From: CAYJAQ01 sp964368275
Lineage (GTDB): Bacteria > Bacillota_I > Bacilli_A > ML615J-28 > CAG-313
Reading direction: 5' to 3'
NCBI GenBank assembly: GCA_964368275.1
Contig: CAYJAQ010000005.1
Location: forward strand, 1 to 39,825
Length of the DNA: 39,825 nucleotides
Shown: one piece after another, positions 1-12,800 of the stretch
Position numbering within the stretch: position 1 is the first letter of the stretch
Layout: every line of letters starts with the position of its first letter
Position numbers and translations under genes: made by a program
The notes under the pieces: model-generated
What the model was told of the DNA's origin: nothing
What the model saw: the letters and a program-made list of their open reading frames with translations, nothing else
Databases searched by the model: none

Positions 1-31
1 AAGATGAATACCACTATTCATCTTCTTGTTT
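1..31 (-). terminator. Possible terminator hairpin after the ABC exporter operon, cut by the window edge
   Basis: Just after the stop codon of the last ABC gene, positions 1-9 and 16-24 are perfect inverted repeats (AAGATGAAT / ATTCATCTT) around a 6-base loop. The location fits a rho-independent terminator. Any T-run would lie outside the window, so only the hairpin is seen. Confidence 0.45.
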
Positions 32-1864
32 TTAAATCTCACTAATAAGTTGTGATTCAAGTTCTTGTAAAAATTGATTCTTATATAATTCAAAATAGTA
101 ACCACGATTAGCTAATAACTCTTTGTGTGTTCCTTGCTCTAAAATAACACCATCTTTTAAGACTATTATTTTATCAGCATTAACTACCGTTGATAACCGA
201 TGGGCAACAACTAAACTAGTTCTTTGCTTCATTACCGTATCGATTGCTGAAAGAATGACTTTTTCATTTTCACTATCAATTGATGATGTTGCTTCATCTA
301 GAACTAAAATAGCTGGGTCAGCAACAACCGCACGGGCAAATGAAATTAATTGTTTTTCACCAACAGAGAGTTTACTACCACCTTCACCAACTAATGTATC
401 ATAGCCTTTATCGAGTTTTACAATAAAATCATGGGCATTAGCAAGTTTTGCAGCTTTAATAATTTCCTCTTCGGTTGCATCTAATTTACCAAAACGAATG
501 TTATCAGCGATACTACCACTAAATAATTGAGGTGCTTGTAAAACATAACCTAAGTTTGCATGTAACCAAGAGATAGAACGTTCTTTGTAAGACAAGCCAT
601 CAATCAGAATTTCCCCTTCGGTTGGTTCATAAAAACGCGAAATTAGATTAACAATTGTACTCTTACCACTACCGGTTTCACCAACAAAAGCAATCATTTG
701 ACCAGCTTTAATATCTAAATCAAAGTCTTTCAAAACATATTGCTCAGTACCTTTATATTTAAAGGATACATTTTTAAAGTTAATGTCACCCCGAATCTTT
801 TCCCAATTTTCGATTTTGTGGTTATAGATGTCACCATATTTTTCAACTACTTCTGGTGTATCTTTAATATCTGATTCGGTTTCAATTAAAGCAATGACTC
901 TTTCGGCTGATGCTTGTGCTTGTTGGAAGTCCGCGAGAACCCGAGCAATCTGCATAACTGGGTCAAAGAAATTAATTGAGTAATTAATGAAGAGGTATAA
1001 AGTAGCTACAGTTAAGCCGCCCTTTAATACCATGTCACCACCGACGCCACTAACAATTGAAACACCAACATAACCAAGAGCTAAGATAGTTGGCCAAAAT
1101 AATGAAGACCAAACCGCTGCTTTAATTGAGCGATGACGCATCTTGTTATTTAAGAGTCTAAATTCATGCGCATTATCATCTTCTAAAACAAGGGTCTTGG
1201 TGGTATTAGCCCCCATGAAACCTTCGTTATAAGAAGCAGTAATGCTTGAATTAATCTTCCGAACATCACGATATTCTTTAAGAATCTTTCGGCGATACAA
1301 TATGGCAATCACCATAAAGACTGGTAATAACGCTAGCAGAATTAATGCTAAACGCCAATTAACAAAGAATGAAACAACTAAAATACCAAACATTACCGCG
1401 ATACCCCACACGAGGTCAATTAAGCCCCATGAGATGATTGATGATAATTTCCTAGCATCAGAAGTCATTCTTGCCATTATCCAACCAGATTGAGTTGTAT
1501 CAAAGTATGAGAATGATAATTGTTGTAAACGATCGAATGCTTGCATTCTAATCTCATATGTAGTTGCTTCTTCGACAATAACAGCAGAACGGATAAACAT
1601 CCAAACGTTAAAACCGGTGAGTACAGCAACTAATGCATAAAGTCCAAAGACAATATACATATTGCTAAAATCAGGTGTTTCCCCAAAGAATGTCTCAAGG
1701 GCATACCGATTTAAAAGCGGATAGCAAATGTCAACACACGCAGTTAAAGTGATTGACAAAAGCATTAAAACAATGGCTTTTTTTGATCTTAAAATTATCT
1801 TAAAAATCTTTTTCCAAGTACTAAACTTAAACTTCTCGACGACTAATTCTTCATCTTCATGCAT
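32..1864 (-). CDS. ABC exporter subunit with canonical catalytic glutamate (heterodimer partner)
   Basis: Fused membrane-plus-ATPase half-transporter of about 610 residues, usual for type IV ABC exporters. The N-terminal half carries about six membrane segments. The ATPase half has Walker A GETGSGKST near residues 395-403, a signature of the unusual form LSVGEKQ near 499-505, Walker B AILVLDEATSS with the catalytic Glu at about 524, and the H-loop His at about 555. The LSxGEKQ-type signature paired with an intact Glu is typical of the second member of BmrC/BmrD- or LmrC/LmrD-like heterodimers. I chose the ATG at 1864 because GGAGGTG (1871-1877) lies 6 bases upstream; a GTG at 1882 would overlap that site. 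The start overlaps the upstream gene's stop by 8 bases, indicating translational coupling. Substrate is unknown; drug or peptide export is possible. Confidence 0.93.
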   Translation of the reverse strand: MHEDEELVVEKFKFSTWKKIFKIILRSKKAIVLMLLSITLTACVDICYPLLNRYALETFFGETPDFSNMYIVFGLYALVAVLTGFNVWMFIRSAVIVEEATTYEIRMQAFDRLQQLSFSYFDTTQSGWIMARMTSDARKLSSIISWGLIDLVWGIAVMFGILVVSFFVNWRLALILLALLPVFMVIAILYRRKILKEYRDVRKINSSITASYNEGFMGANTTKTLVLEDDNAHEFRLLNNKMRHRSIKAAVWSSLFWPTILALGYVGVSIVSGVGGDMVLKGGLTVATLYLFINYSINFFDPVMQIARVLADFQQAQASAERVIALIETESDIKDTPEVVEKYGDIYNHKIENWEKIRGDINFKNVSFKYKGTEQYVLKDFDLDIKAGQMIAFVGETGSGKSTIVNLISRFYEPTEGEILIDGLSYKERSISWLHANLGYVLQAPQLFSGSIADNIRFGKLDATEEEIIKAAKLANAHDFIVKLDKGYDTLVGEGGSKLSVGEKQLISFARAVVADPAILVLDEATSSIDSENEKVILSAIDTVMKQRTSLVVAHRLSTVVNADKIIVLKDGVILEQGTHKELLANRGYYFELYKNQFLQELESQLISEI

Positions 1865-3698
1865 TGTTGGCACCTCCTTCACTTAACATTTTTAAGAATT
1901 CGGTTTCCAAATTTCCTTGAATATCCCAAAGCTTTTGATATAAACCTGGTTTATTAGCAAGATCATCATGCGTACCAATTTCGGAAATTAATCCGTCTTC
2001 AATTACGACAATCAAGTCAGCTTGTTTCGCTGTGGTAATACGATGAGTAATGATTAGCATTGTTGATGCGTGTTCACGTTCTTTTAATGCACGTCTAACC
2101 ATTAAATCTGTTTCGGTGTCAAGAGCACTTAAGGAATCATCAAAAATGACAATTGGTTTTTCTTTCAAAAGCATTCTAGCAATTGCCACTCTTTGCTTTT
2201 GACCACCCGAAAGGGTAGCTCCTTTTTCACCAACCACTGTATCATAGCCTTTTTCAAAACCACTGATGTCATGTTCTATTGCTGATATCCGAGCAGCTTT
2301 ACGAACTTTATCAGGTTCAATGCTCTTATCGGTAATCGCAATGTTTTCATAAACTGTTCGTGAGAACAAGAATGGATCTTGTAATACTAAACCAACATTT
2401 TGACGTAAGTACTTCTTGTCGATGTCTTTGATATTCACACCATCCAGTAAGATTTCGCCATCATTGTACTCGCTTAAGCGTGTTAATAGTTTGGCAATAG
2501 TACTCTTACCTGATCCCGTTTTACCAACAATTGCCACTGTTTGGCCAGCTTTTACCTTAAAACTAATGCCTTTTAGTAATTGATTAGTGGTATCATCAAA
2601 TTTGAAAGTAACATCTTTAAATTCAATTTCACCCGTAATAACCGGTCTTTCAGTACCATCAACTTCATATTCACTATTCTCTGAGAGGACTTCATAAATA
2701 CGACCAGCCGATACCGCACATTTACCCATATCACCAATGATACGACCTAAACCACGAACGGGCCAAATATATGAGCCAACTAAAGCCATGATGGCTGTTA
2801 CACCAGCTAGACTAATTGAGGATGGATTGTTACTAACAATACTAATCGCAACTACCATTGTCAACATATATTGAACCATGGTGGTAGCATCACTGAATCC
2901 CCAGTAAACAGATGACACTTTATTTAAACGTAAGTTTTGATCAGCATAATCTTTATTCTGAACAGCGAAACGATCAAGTTCATGTTTTTCATTAGCAAAA
3001 GCTTTAACAACGCGCACACCAGCAATATTTTCTTGCATGATTGTCATTAATTTTGCTTCTGATTCTTCAATCTTTTCATACTTGCGTTGAACATAACGAC
3101 AGAAAATAAACGAACTTGTAAAAGCAACTGGCACAATAACTAGTGAAACTAATGTTAAACTAACATGAATTTGAGCCATTTGGTAAATTGCAAAAATGAT
3201 GACGCCTAATACCGAGAATATTTCTGGCATTTGACGACTTAGGAAATTTTTAACCATATCGATGTCCGATGTACACCGTTGAATCAAATCACCCGTATCT
3301 GCTCCATTATGGTAGGAATACGGTAGTGTTTGAATGTGTTCATATAAACTACGACGAATATTATGAGCAATTCTTTCACCTAAATAGGAACGGAAAATAC
3401 CTGTTACTACTTTCAAAAGAGCTCTGAGGATTTGATAAATACATAATCCAGCAGCTGCGTAAATTACCACTCTTAATACATCAGTACCGCCTAAAGCAAA
3501 TATATTCATTAGCCAAGCCGGCAAGTTAGCATCACCTATACCTGTCTCAAGAGCGGAAATAATATATTGAATAAACAAAGGTACATATGTGTAACCAGCT
3601 GAGTCCACAAATGCCAATGTGATACTAATGATAATTAATGGTAAGTAATGAAAAAACAATTTAAAAATGTATTTATATCCTCTTTTCGACATACTCAT
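1857..3698 (-). CDS. ABC exporter subunit with degenerate ATPase site (heterodimer partner)
   Basis: Half-transporter of about 613 residues with an N-terminal membrane domain and a C-terminal ATPase. Walker A GKTGSGKST is near residues 392-400 and the canonical signature LSGGQ near 496-500. Walker B reads IVIFDDSLSALD, so the catalytic Glu position (about 521) holds Asp. In heterodimeric exporters such as TM287/288 and BmrCD one subunit carries such a degenerate site, and the downstream gene supplies the intact Glu. The ATG at 3698 is the likely start: GGAGG lies 8 bases upstream, whereas the GTG at 3707 is inside that site. A promoter at 3753-3725 separates this pair from the matrix operon upstream. 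Whether the exporter serves that operon is unknown. Confidence 0.93.
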   Translation of the reverse strand: MSMSKRGYKYIFKLFFHYLPLIIISITLAFVDSAGYTYVPLFIQYIISALETGIGDANLPAWLMNIFALGGTDVLRVVIYAAAGLCIYQILRALLKVVTGIFRSYLGERIAHNIRRSLYEHIQTLPYSYHNGADTGDLIQRCTSDIDMVKNFLSRQMPEIFSVLGVIIFAIYQMAQIHVSLTLVSLVIVPVAFTSSFIFCRYVQRKYEKIEESEAKLMTIMQENIAGVRVVKAFANEKHELDRFAVQNKDYADQNLRLNKVSSVYWGFSDATTMVQYMLTMVVAISIVSNNPSSISLAGVTAIMALVGSYIWPVRGLGRIIGDMGKCAVSAGRIYEVLSENSEYEVDGTERPVITGEIEFKDVTFKFDDTTNQLLKGISFKVKAGQTVAIVGKTGSGKSTIAKLLTRLSEYNDGEILLDGVNIKDIDKKYLRQNVGLVLQDPFLFSRTVYENIAITDKSIEPDKVRKAARISAIEHDISGFEKGYDTVVGEKGATLSGGQKQRVAIARMLLKEKPIVIFDDSLSALDTETDLMVRRALKEREHASTMLIITHRITTAKQADLIVVIEDGLISEIGTHDDLANKPGLYQKLWDIQGNLETEFLKMLSEGGANNA

Positions 3699-3724
3699 AG
3701 ATAACACCTCCTTTTCATTTGAAT

Positions 3725-3753
3725 ATTATACCATAATGGACCAAAAATGGCAA
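3725..3753 (-). promoter_or_regulatory. Sigma-A-type promoter for the ABC exporter genes
   Basis: On the minus strand TTGCCA (3753-3748) and a perfect TATAAT (3730-3725) are separated by exactly 17 bases and lie about 30 bases upstream of the exporter start codon. With the terminator just upstream, this makes the exporter pair its own transcription unit. Confidence 0.8.
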
Positions 3754-3786
3754 GTGAAAGGCTAGAAAATCAACTAACGGGTGCGT

Positions 3787-3815
3787 AAGAAAAGCCCCAA
3801 GTAACCCTGGGGCTT
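3787..3815 (-). terminator. Rho-independent terminator of operon B
   Basis: Five bases after the stop codon of the 3325-residue giant, an 8-bp stem AAGCCCCA/TGGGGCTT (3815-3808 with 3799-3792) encloses an 8-base loop and runs into TTCTT on the minus strand. It closes operon B before the exporter promoter. Confidence 0.9.
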
Positions 3816-3819
3816 AGTT

Positions 3820-6800
3820 TTATGCAGGAACATATTCCGTTAATTTAGATTCGAAGTGTTGTCCCCAATCAATTGTTACAGCAGCAGATTTCTCAATTTT
3901 AATGTACAAATCGATAACCTGTGAGGTAATGGAATTAAGAATATCCAAGTCTTCACCAGCTACACCATTATCTACATAGGCACCCTTTTTGAAAGCTTCA
4001 AATGAGAAGGTGAAACCGTCTGGTAAATCAAAATCAATTTCATAACGGCCTGATGTATTGGTTCGATATTTCGTAATCGTAAATACCCTGGTTGCACTAT
4101 CGTAATAAACGAAGGCTCCCATCATGTTATTGAATTGATCATAAACTGTTGGATTTTCTTCCGTTGCTTGGAAATTACTTAATAGTAAGAATAAATAACG
4201 GTTATACACAGTATTTGTGAAATTTGCTTGATCAGCGGCACTCATGGTGTCGTCTAACTCAATGAAAACATTGATGATAACATTGTTAGTAATATCTTGT
4301 ACTGATATTTTGAAGTCAGTATAGTGTAAAACATTAACATTATTAGGATCAAATGCTTCTGAATAAACACGATAATTCGCATAGTTAAACTCTTCATTAA
4401 TACCAGCAACACCACTAACTTCTTTCATATTCGAGAAGTCAAATAGTAAACCAATGTTTGCGGTGTTACTTGTACCAGCATAATCGGAAACTGTGTAGAC
4501 AATACCATTATATGTGAATGTCGACACATCAACACCTGTTGCAATAACAGTACCATCATTAGTAACAATACTTGTGCCAGCTTCATTCACTAAGAATACT
4601 TCAGCTTCTGTTACCGGTGTACCACTTGTATTATTTGTATACTCATACATAACTCGGCGATAAACCACGTTATTAATTGTAGTTGTTAAGTAAATGTAAC
4701 TATCTTCAGGCAAAGTAAAGGTTGGTGAGTACTCTGAAATAGCTGTTCTATCAACTAGACCAATAATGTAAATTTCATCTTGCTTATTAATATCTTGGTC
4801 ATATTCATTATAGAAGATTTTACTTGGCAAACTGATGATTCGCCGTTCACCATTTAGATTGGCAACTAATGTGTTATAGTCAACATAGCCAGCAACTGGT
4901 GTTGCAGGATCGGTAAATACCGCAACCGTTGTTGGTGAGGCAATGGTATCTAGTGCCGTAACAACGGTATCAGATACAAAGGAAATTGCTTCTAAATAAC
5001 TATCTAAGTTCTTGTCCTTGGTGATATAAATAGCATCAAAGTCATAAGTCCAACTGATATTATCACCAGCAGTGAATTCATTACTATTTTGGTAAGTAAC
5101 AGCGAACTGATAAGTTGCACTAGGTGCAGTTGCCATAAAGTCAATCATTACATGATCACCTTCGGTAACCGTTGTAACAAATGCTAAAGTCTTTAAAGCA
5201 GCAATGCGTCTTGTTAACTTTTCAGCATCACTCAAAGCATCAATTGCTTGAAGTGTCATACCATCAAAAGCAACCCTATCAATTTCTTCCATGTAGTCTT
5301 CATTAAGTGTATTAAGAATTGCTTCTGCATTAGTTAATTCAATGCTTAAGTATTGACTATCGCCTTCAAAATAGAAATTATTCATATCATAGTAAACACT
5401 ATATGAAGGACTGCTATACTTAGCAAAACTATAATCAAAGACATTTGGGGTAGTCGTATTACTATCAAAGATTGTACGACCATCTTCATAAGTTGATGTC
5501 AAATCACCAGTTAGTGTTGCTTCTTTTAAGTAATAAGTAAACAGTTTTGTCGTGCCATTTTCAGCCGTAACAGTAATCGGAACAGCATAAGTAATGTAAC
5601 CATCTGTCCGTGTCCAACTAACATTACCAACTGTGTAACCTTGAGCGCGTGGTGATATTGTAATATCTAGCATCGTACCAAGCGTTGTTGTAATCTGATA
5701 TTTAGAATCAGCGCTAACTATAGCGTAATCATCAAACTCTTGTAGTAAGGAAGCCGTAATGGTTTGGCCATATTCAACAGTTGACGGACTATTAACATTG
5801 CTATTTAAGCGGTCAACATTATCGAAGCTTGAGCTATTGTATGAAATGAATAATACATCAGCTGCACTACTGCTTTCTTTTTGGAAAATAGTATAATACT
5901 TAGTTTCCGCATTAACGATAAATTCAAGCATATAAATGCCACCTGGAAGTTGATCATTAAAAGCAACATCATATGTTAATTCCCCAATTGCTTGACGAGC
6001 AACTACATTGCCATTCATGATAACCCAAGAACCATTATATTCACCTGTACCAATGTAATAGCGGGCATCTTCTTCCATATTAACAATACCATTATTACTT
6101 GTTGCATCATCTAGATGCCAAAGTTCATTGCTAACCGGTGTACAGTAATCAAGAATATTCGTAAAGTTAGTAGGATAAGTGTTATTATTACTATATGAGT
6201 AAAGCTTTAATGCACCAGCCATGTCAGTACCACCAGGAATGTTGTATGTGTTATATGAAACAGCAATCTTACCTGCTTCTGCATGAACATAAGGAGCACT
6301 AGCACCAGCATATGTTAGTAAAGCATTTCTATCAATTATTGAGTAGTTAGTACCAACAACTAATTGTGTTGCTCCATTAATAACGATACTATTCAAACTA
6401 TCAACTGATTTTGGAGCTGTTACATGAATACGTACAGTATATTCTTGAGTAACTGTCGTATCTTCAGCTTGAACCACAAAGTCTTGTGTGATTATATCAC
6501 CAACGCTATATGTTTCAGTTGTTCCATTAATAACGATAGCCGGAGTTGTGTTGAAACTAGCCCTGAAGGCAAGTTCATAACTGCCATCACTCGTATTAAT
6601 GTATAAGTAATCTTGCTTCAATTCATCAGCATTACTTGGAATATAGAAATCAATCACACTATTTTCAATGTCATAATCAGTATCAATATCATTAGTAACA
6701 ACCAAATCAGGATTAGTGACATCATCAACAAGCTCAATTTTGAAGACAACAGTTGAAATAGATTTCTTCAATTGCTTCATCATGTAGAATACCTTATAGT

Positions 6801-9800
6801 TAACTTTGTCAGTATCTGTCATCAAATAAGCATTTGGATCTTCTAACGTACCACCACGCCAAGTAGGGTCGTTATATTCATTTGCTCCATCAATCTCATA
6901 TGGGTCTAGATTAATTAAGTTAATATTATCAGGAATAAACATACCATTTTGAATACCATATGAACTAGCTAAAGCATAAATACCAACATAGTCAGTAAAC
7001 TGTGATTGATCAAGATTAGCTTTAGTAGCAACTGCATTCAATAAGTTCTCATAATCATTACTATCTAGATTAACACCATAATACGTATTCATAACATAGC
7101 GCAGTAACGTTGCATCATGACTTGCATAAGCACCAATCAAAGCAATCTTGTCTTCCCGAGTAAGTGTCAAACTATTAATAAGCGTATCTAAGTAAGTACG
7201 ATTACCAGTAGGTGCAATTAAAGCATTAAAGTACAATAGTACATCACTATTTTCTAATAATCCATTAGCTTTAAATGTTGATAGCATATCTTCAAAATAA
7301 TCTAAATCATTAGAAGCAGCTCTCATAATCACTTCTTTTTTCTCAGTATCAGTATCAGCAATCGTACTTAATTGTTCCTTATAACATATTGCTGCGGCCG
7401 AGTCAGAATTACCAGTAATCGCTGTTATATAAGCCATCTTTTCAGTGGCAGTCAAACCACTCGCAATCTGATTCATAACCGTTACATAATATGTACTGTT
7501 AGAAGCAGCGGTAGCAGTGATTATTGATCTTTCGTCTAGATAAGTATCTAAGACACCAGTGAAATAAGTAGCAGCTGCCGGATATGTTCTAATTAAGTAT
7601 AGAACCATACTTAATTTATCTGCAGCACTTAAATCAGCGACAGAACTACTAAAATGTGCTTTAGTAAGGGTTGCACTGCTGTAATAATAATCAGCAAGAA
7701 CTGCATCAGTAATAGCCCGATCAGTAGCAGAAAGAGTATTATAGTTAGTCATCATTCTAGTCATTATTGTTGCTTTTGAGCTATCACTTATGGCACTAAG
7801 TACCGTTAAATCACTATAAGGAGTACCTTGAGTGTTTGGTACGCGTACATATGTACCATATGTAGGACTCTGATAATATGTTCCGTTAAGAGTGTAATAT
7901 ACATAAGAAATAACACTTGAAGATACATCTTTTTGAAAATTAGGTGTATACCAAGTACTTGTCACGGGTTGCATACGATTCGAATTCCAACGATATCGAT
8001 CTAAAGCACTTGTATTACACCAAGTGAAAGTAGCTAGTGTTTTGTTGGCAATAGTTGCGCCGGAAGTATTAGTATACTTACCAGTATACACCTCTGCTCC
8101 AGTGCTATTATAATTATCATTTACAACACTCCCACGAGTGCTATCAATTAATTGTCCTTGACCCTCTACTTCAGATGCGTATTGAGTATTAATAGTCACC
8201 GCATCAGCTGGAATGTATACATAGCCCTCTGCTTCTATACCACTCATCAAGATGTTAAATACATCAGGATGATTAGTTTTAAGATTATTATATAGAGCTG
8301 CTCTTGTTGCGTCAGTTGTCGTAGCAGCAGTATAAATATTTGTAATATTAGCTGTAGTATTATAACGATTAGATAACACTTCTGTTTTACCATTACTTGA
8401 TAAACCAAAGTTGTTCTTATCATTATTAACTGTTGTATTAGTTATTGTTGTAATGTTAGTTAATAAATAATTTAGAACAGTTGTTAAGTTAGCATTACTT
8501 AATCCTGCCGCAGCTGAAGCTAAGAAATTAGCATCAGGAGTAGCTACCCCACTAGCCGCATTATACAAGCTAGTAATAACAGCACTGTCAACATTGGCTA
8601 ATAAAGTATTAAATAGGGAATTGTGATCATATGTAGCAGATGCTAATGCCTCAACAATATATGTGTTTTCACAAAGAGTTGTAAAGAGCGTATCACGATC
8701 AGTAGCAGATAAAGCGTTTAAGTATGCAGCTACATTAGTTGAAACTTCTTCTGCTGGCTGAGTAGCAATATAGTTTGCTAGATATGTCGGATTGTTTATA
8801 AGTGTATTAAATAAAGTAGCGTAAATAGGATTAGCAGCTGGAACATTTCTTAATGCTTGTACGATTACCTCGTATAAAGCATCACTTGAGCCAAACAAAC
8901 TAGTTGGTGTTGCGCCAGACGCATTGATAATATTTATTAAGACATTGTAGATAGCATCATCATTAGGGTGATTTGCCATTAGCTCACTTAATAATGACAC
9001 TAATGCATTATAATCTGCATGCAATGATGTCTTTGCACTATTAAATGATGAATGGCTAAGCACCGCATTATAAATAGTGTTGATTTGCGTGTCATTTGAA
9101 TCATTCAAATATGCAACAACAACTTTATCAAGAGCTTCGGCATTTTCTAATAATGCGCTAACGGCATTCTCATAAATATTAGCACTTAGGTTAATCTTAT
9201 CAATTAAGTACTCATTAACTTTACTGTAAGGTACAAATTGAATGTAGTCGGCAATAAAGTTATCAGTATTATTTGGGTCAGCAAGCGTTTGATCAGTTAC
9301 CACATTACCATTTACATCAAGTAAAGCAGGGGCAGAACGCAGTGTATAATTAGTATTGAAGATACCACCATTGTAAGCTTTTGAATAAGTATCAGCAACC
9401 GTTGTATCTCCAACTTCAGTACTCTTGTAATAGGCTTTAATACCATAAGTGGTACCATTGGCTTGCCAAGTTGATTCATCACAATTGCCAAATGGGTATG
9501 GTGATGAATCGATATTTTTAGTAGTTGCCATGTATCTAAAGGCATTAGTAACAGCTGTGTAGTCACCTGCATTCATGTTAGTTTCAAAGTTTGTGTAAGA
9601 ATTGGTATCATTCATACCATGAAAAAAGGCAGTTCTACCAACCATATTAGCATCATCGTAGAAATTAACAAGGTTTTTGATATTTAAACAGTTAAATACA
9701 ACTGATGTTCGGTACGTGGCATTATTATATCCGGCACTTCGTGCCATCCCGATTAAGGCTCCTGTTGGGTATGTTCTGTTATATGGAAGTGCAGTAATAT

Positions 9801-12800
9801 TGTCAGTTGTTCCAGCAATTAAGTTATTAACAACTTCATCACCAAATTCAAATCTCGCAATTGCTCCATAGTTAATGGCATTGGCAATGTACACTTTAGT
9901 TCCATTAGCAGTTTCAATAGTGGAGCCAGCTATCATACGTGAGAAGAATACATAGCCATACATTCCACCTGCAACTTTGTTAGACATTATTTTACCATAG
10001 TTAATAACGTCGACAATGGTACAAACCCCTAAGCAAACGAAACCAGCTGCTTTACAGTCTGGTTCATCACCAGTTAAAGCGTCATTTTGATTGGTACGTG
10101 GGTTGTAAGCATAGATATCACCATAATTAATACAATATTCAATTCTTTGTTCGTTTGGATTAACATTTAAAGTAGTGTCATTTTCAATTGTCGGACCACT
10201 TTCGCAGCGCTCATTACGAACAACAAAACCGCCCGCGTTAATCCAACCACCAGTTGAAGTTGTGGCACTTATGATAGTACCATTATTAGCCGAGTCAATG
10301 ATATTGGCTCTAGTATAAAGGGTACCATTTTCATTTAATGGGTCATTTTGCATGATGAAACAGAAACCACCTGTTTCAACCTCAAATTCACCTCCATATG
10401 AACCATATGTAGCACTTGGTGCATAAACATAGTTAATGTTACTTATGTCACCAAGATTATAACTTGATGAAATGGTTGAACAGTTAAAGCAAGTTATACC
10501 GCCGATTCTCGATTGGCCATAGAAGTATCCAGACTTTCCAGCCTCATTTGTTACACGGATGTCACCATTGTTAATACTATTATGAAGACTTCCAACATAG
10601 CCAGATGATAACATCAAACCTTCATCCGTAACAGAATCATCATTACCAACGTTTTTATAACAAATACCAGCTACATACAAACTAAAGACAACCATTAAAT
10701 CATTTTGGGTAGTCGCTGTGGATGAAATAGTAATATCACCACCATTGTAAACATTAGTAGCACGGCAATCAAGGTTGATTTCTTCTAAACAGCCAAATAG
10801 CTTAATTTTCTTATCATCACCATAATAATTTTGATACGCATTAATTAAGGTGCTAGCAGATGCAACCGAGAATAATAGATTGATGTCACCATCATTACGC
10901 AAGTTATCAACAGAGAAATTTCGACCATTTAAATTACCTGATAATTGTAAAGTATAGAATAAAACTGTTTTATTAGTTATATAGCTAATATTACGATAAT
11001 TGTAACCCCGTTTTACATCAATGTGTGTTTCAATTGTTGGGGTATCAAAATGGAAGGTCTGAGAACTTGCCAATAATTGGTTAGTTTCAACATACATAGT
11101 ACTGTTAATTTTGGTTACTTTGTTATCAGAATTGACACACGGAGCATATTCATCAAGCATCGAAACGTCAATCTCTTGAGCACCATTTGTTGGTTTAGTA
11201 TCTTCGACAAAGACAAACTTAGCTCGTTCTTCAATACTTAATGCTAGATATTGTGCTTTATCAAGGATGGTACCTACGGTATAGACACCACCAGCTTGGG
11301 TGCAGCGATAATTTGCTGAATACTTGAAGTTTAAGGTATATAAACCCGTAAAATCAAGTTGTGTTAAATAGGAGTAGACTAAACCTGCTGCGCGAATGTC
11401 AATACCATTCGTAATAGTACTATCAGGAGCAAGTTCTAGTTTTGCTGTTTGTTTAGAAGCCGATAATTGGTTTTCAATGTAAAGTGTTCCACTACTAGAA
11501 ACACTTGAGAAACTAAACACATTAACAGCATCTACGGCCGCTTGAATAGCAGCGGGAGTTGTTTCTGATGATGTCACATCATATGGCATAGCAACAGTTG
11601 AAATGACATTCATAACACCAGAAATGTAGGTGCGATAATTATTATCATTAACATAGTAATATAAATCAGCATTGTTAAGATATAAACCATTAGTACCTGT
11701 TGCATTTTGTAATAAACCAATAACACCACCCATGTAAATTCTACCATAGTAATAAGCATTAGCTTCGTTATAAGATTTATTAGCTAAGGTAACGCCAACA
11801 TAAATGTTACCATTGTTTTGTAATTCATATGAACTGTTCGATAGGGCATAACCAATAACACCACCAACATATTGATGAATGTTTGTAGTTGTGCGATAGC
11901 GAATTGCTTCAATCTCGACAGCACTTAAGCAGTTAGAGATTTCATTACAGTTATTGTTGTAGCCTAAGATACCACCGATTGCTGAAGGTGTTAAGTTAGT
12001 AGTAACACTTTGTAAGCTACCAATAATCTTACCACTAGCTGTTGAATTTCTTATGATACCTCTTTCGGAGTATCCCGCAATACCACCAGCGTAAACAGTT
12101 CCCATGTAGTTGTCAGTACTACCAGAATTAATGTTAATTGTTCCTTCGACATTGACATTGTCAATTGTACCACCGATTAAATCACCACATAAGATTCCGA
12201 AGTTAGTAATTTCGGAGAAACTATTTGCGCCATAACCTACTAAATCTTGAGGAATGATATTAACATTGTAAATATTTAAGTTTTGAATAGTTCCACCTAA
12301 GGCCCCGAATAGACCATAGTTGTGGTAACCATTATATGAGATACCTTCATAGATGTTTAGATTTATGATAGCGGAATTTGTTGAGGTATTACCATCAGCA
12401 AACACTACGCTAAGAGCGTCCACATTATCTTGGACACTGCCATCAAGGGTGCCTTGGAAGATATTGTTGGATAGAAGGAATGCTCCGTCAGAAACCATTG
12501 CCATATCGCAGGTATCAGTTATTAAATAATTTGCTATTCTAAAAGGAGAATATTGTAAAACGTTTGAAAAATAAATTAATTTTGGTGCTGAATTAATAAC
12601 AAAATAATTCTTATTGTTATGAATACGCACATCAAATCCTAATAAGTTAGGATAAACTAAATGTAAATAACTATTGTAGTTAGTTGATCCAGTTTCACTT
12701 GTATATGTTGCATTGGTATACCAGTTATTATCAACATTAAAATTAGTAAGATTTTGGAAGTCAGTAGTTTGTAATGGTGTAATACCATCATAACGCATAT

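Noticed and set aside
6970..9240. Possible CRISPR or simple DNA repeat array
   Set aside because: The similarity is at protein level with irregular spacing and variable sequence; there are no constant repeats with unique spacers.
9677..9871. Plus-strand open reading frames of 60-110 codons here and elsewhere
   Set aside because: They lie opposite long genes with clear protein-like translations, lack ribosome binding sites and family motifs, and are shadows of the minus-strand frames.
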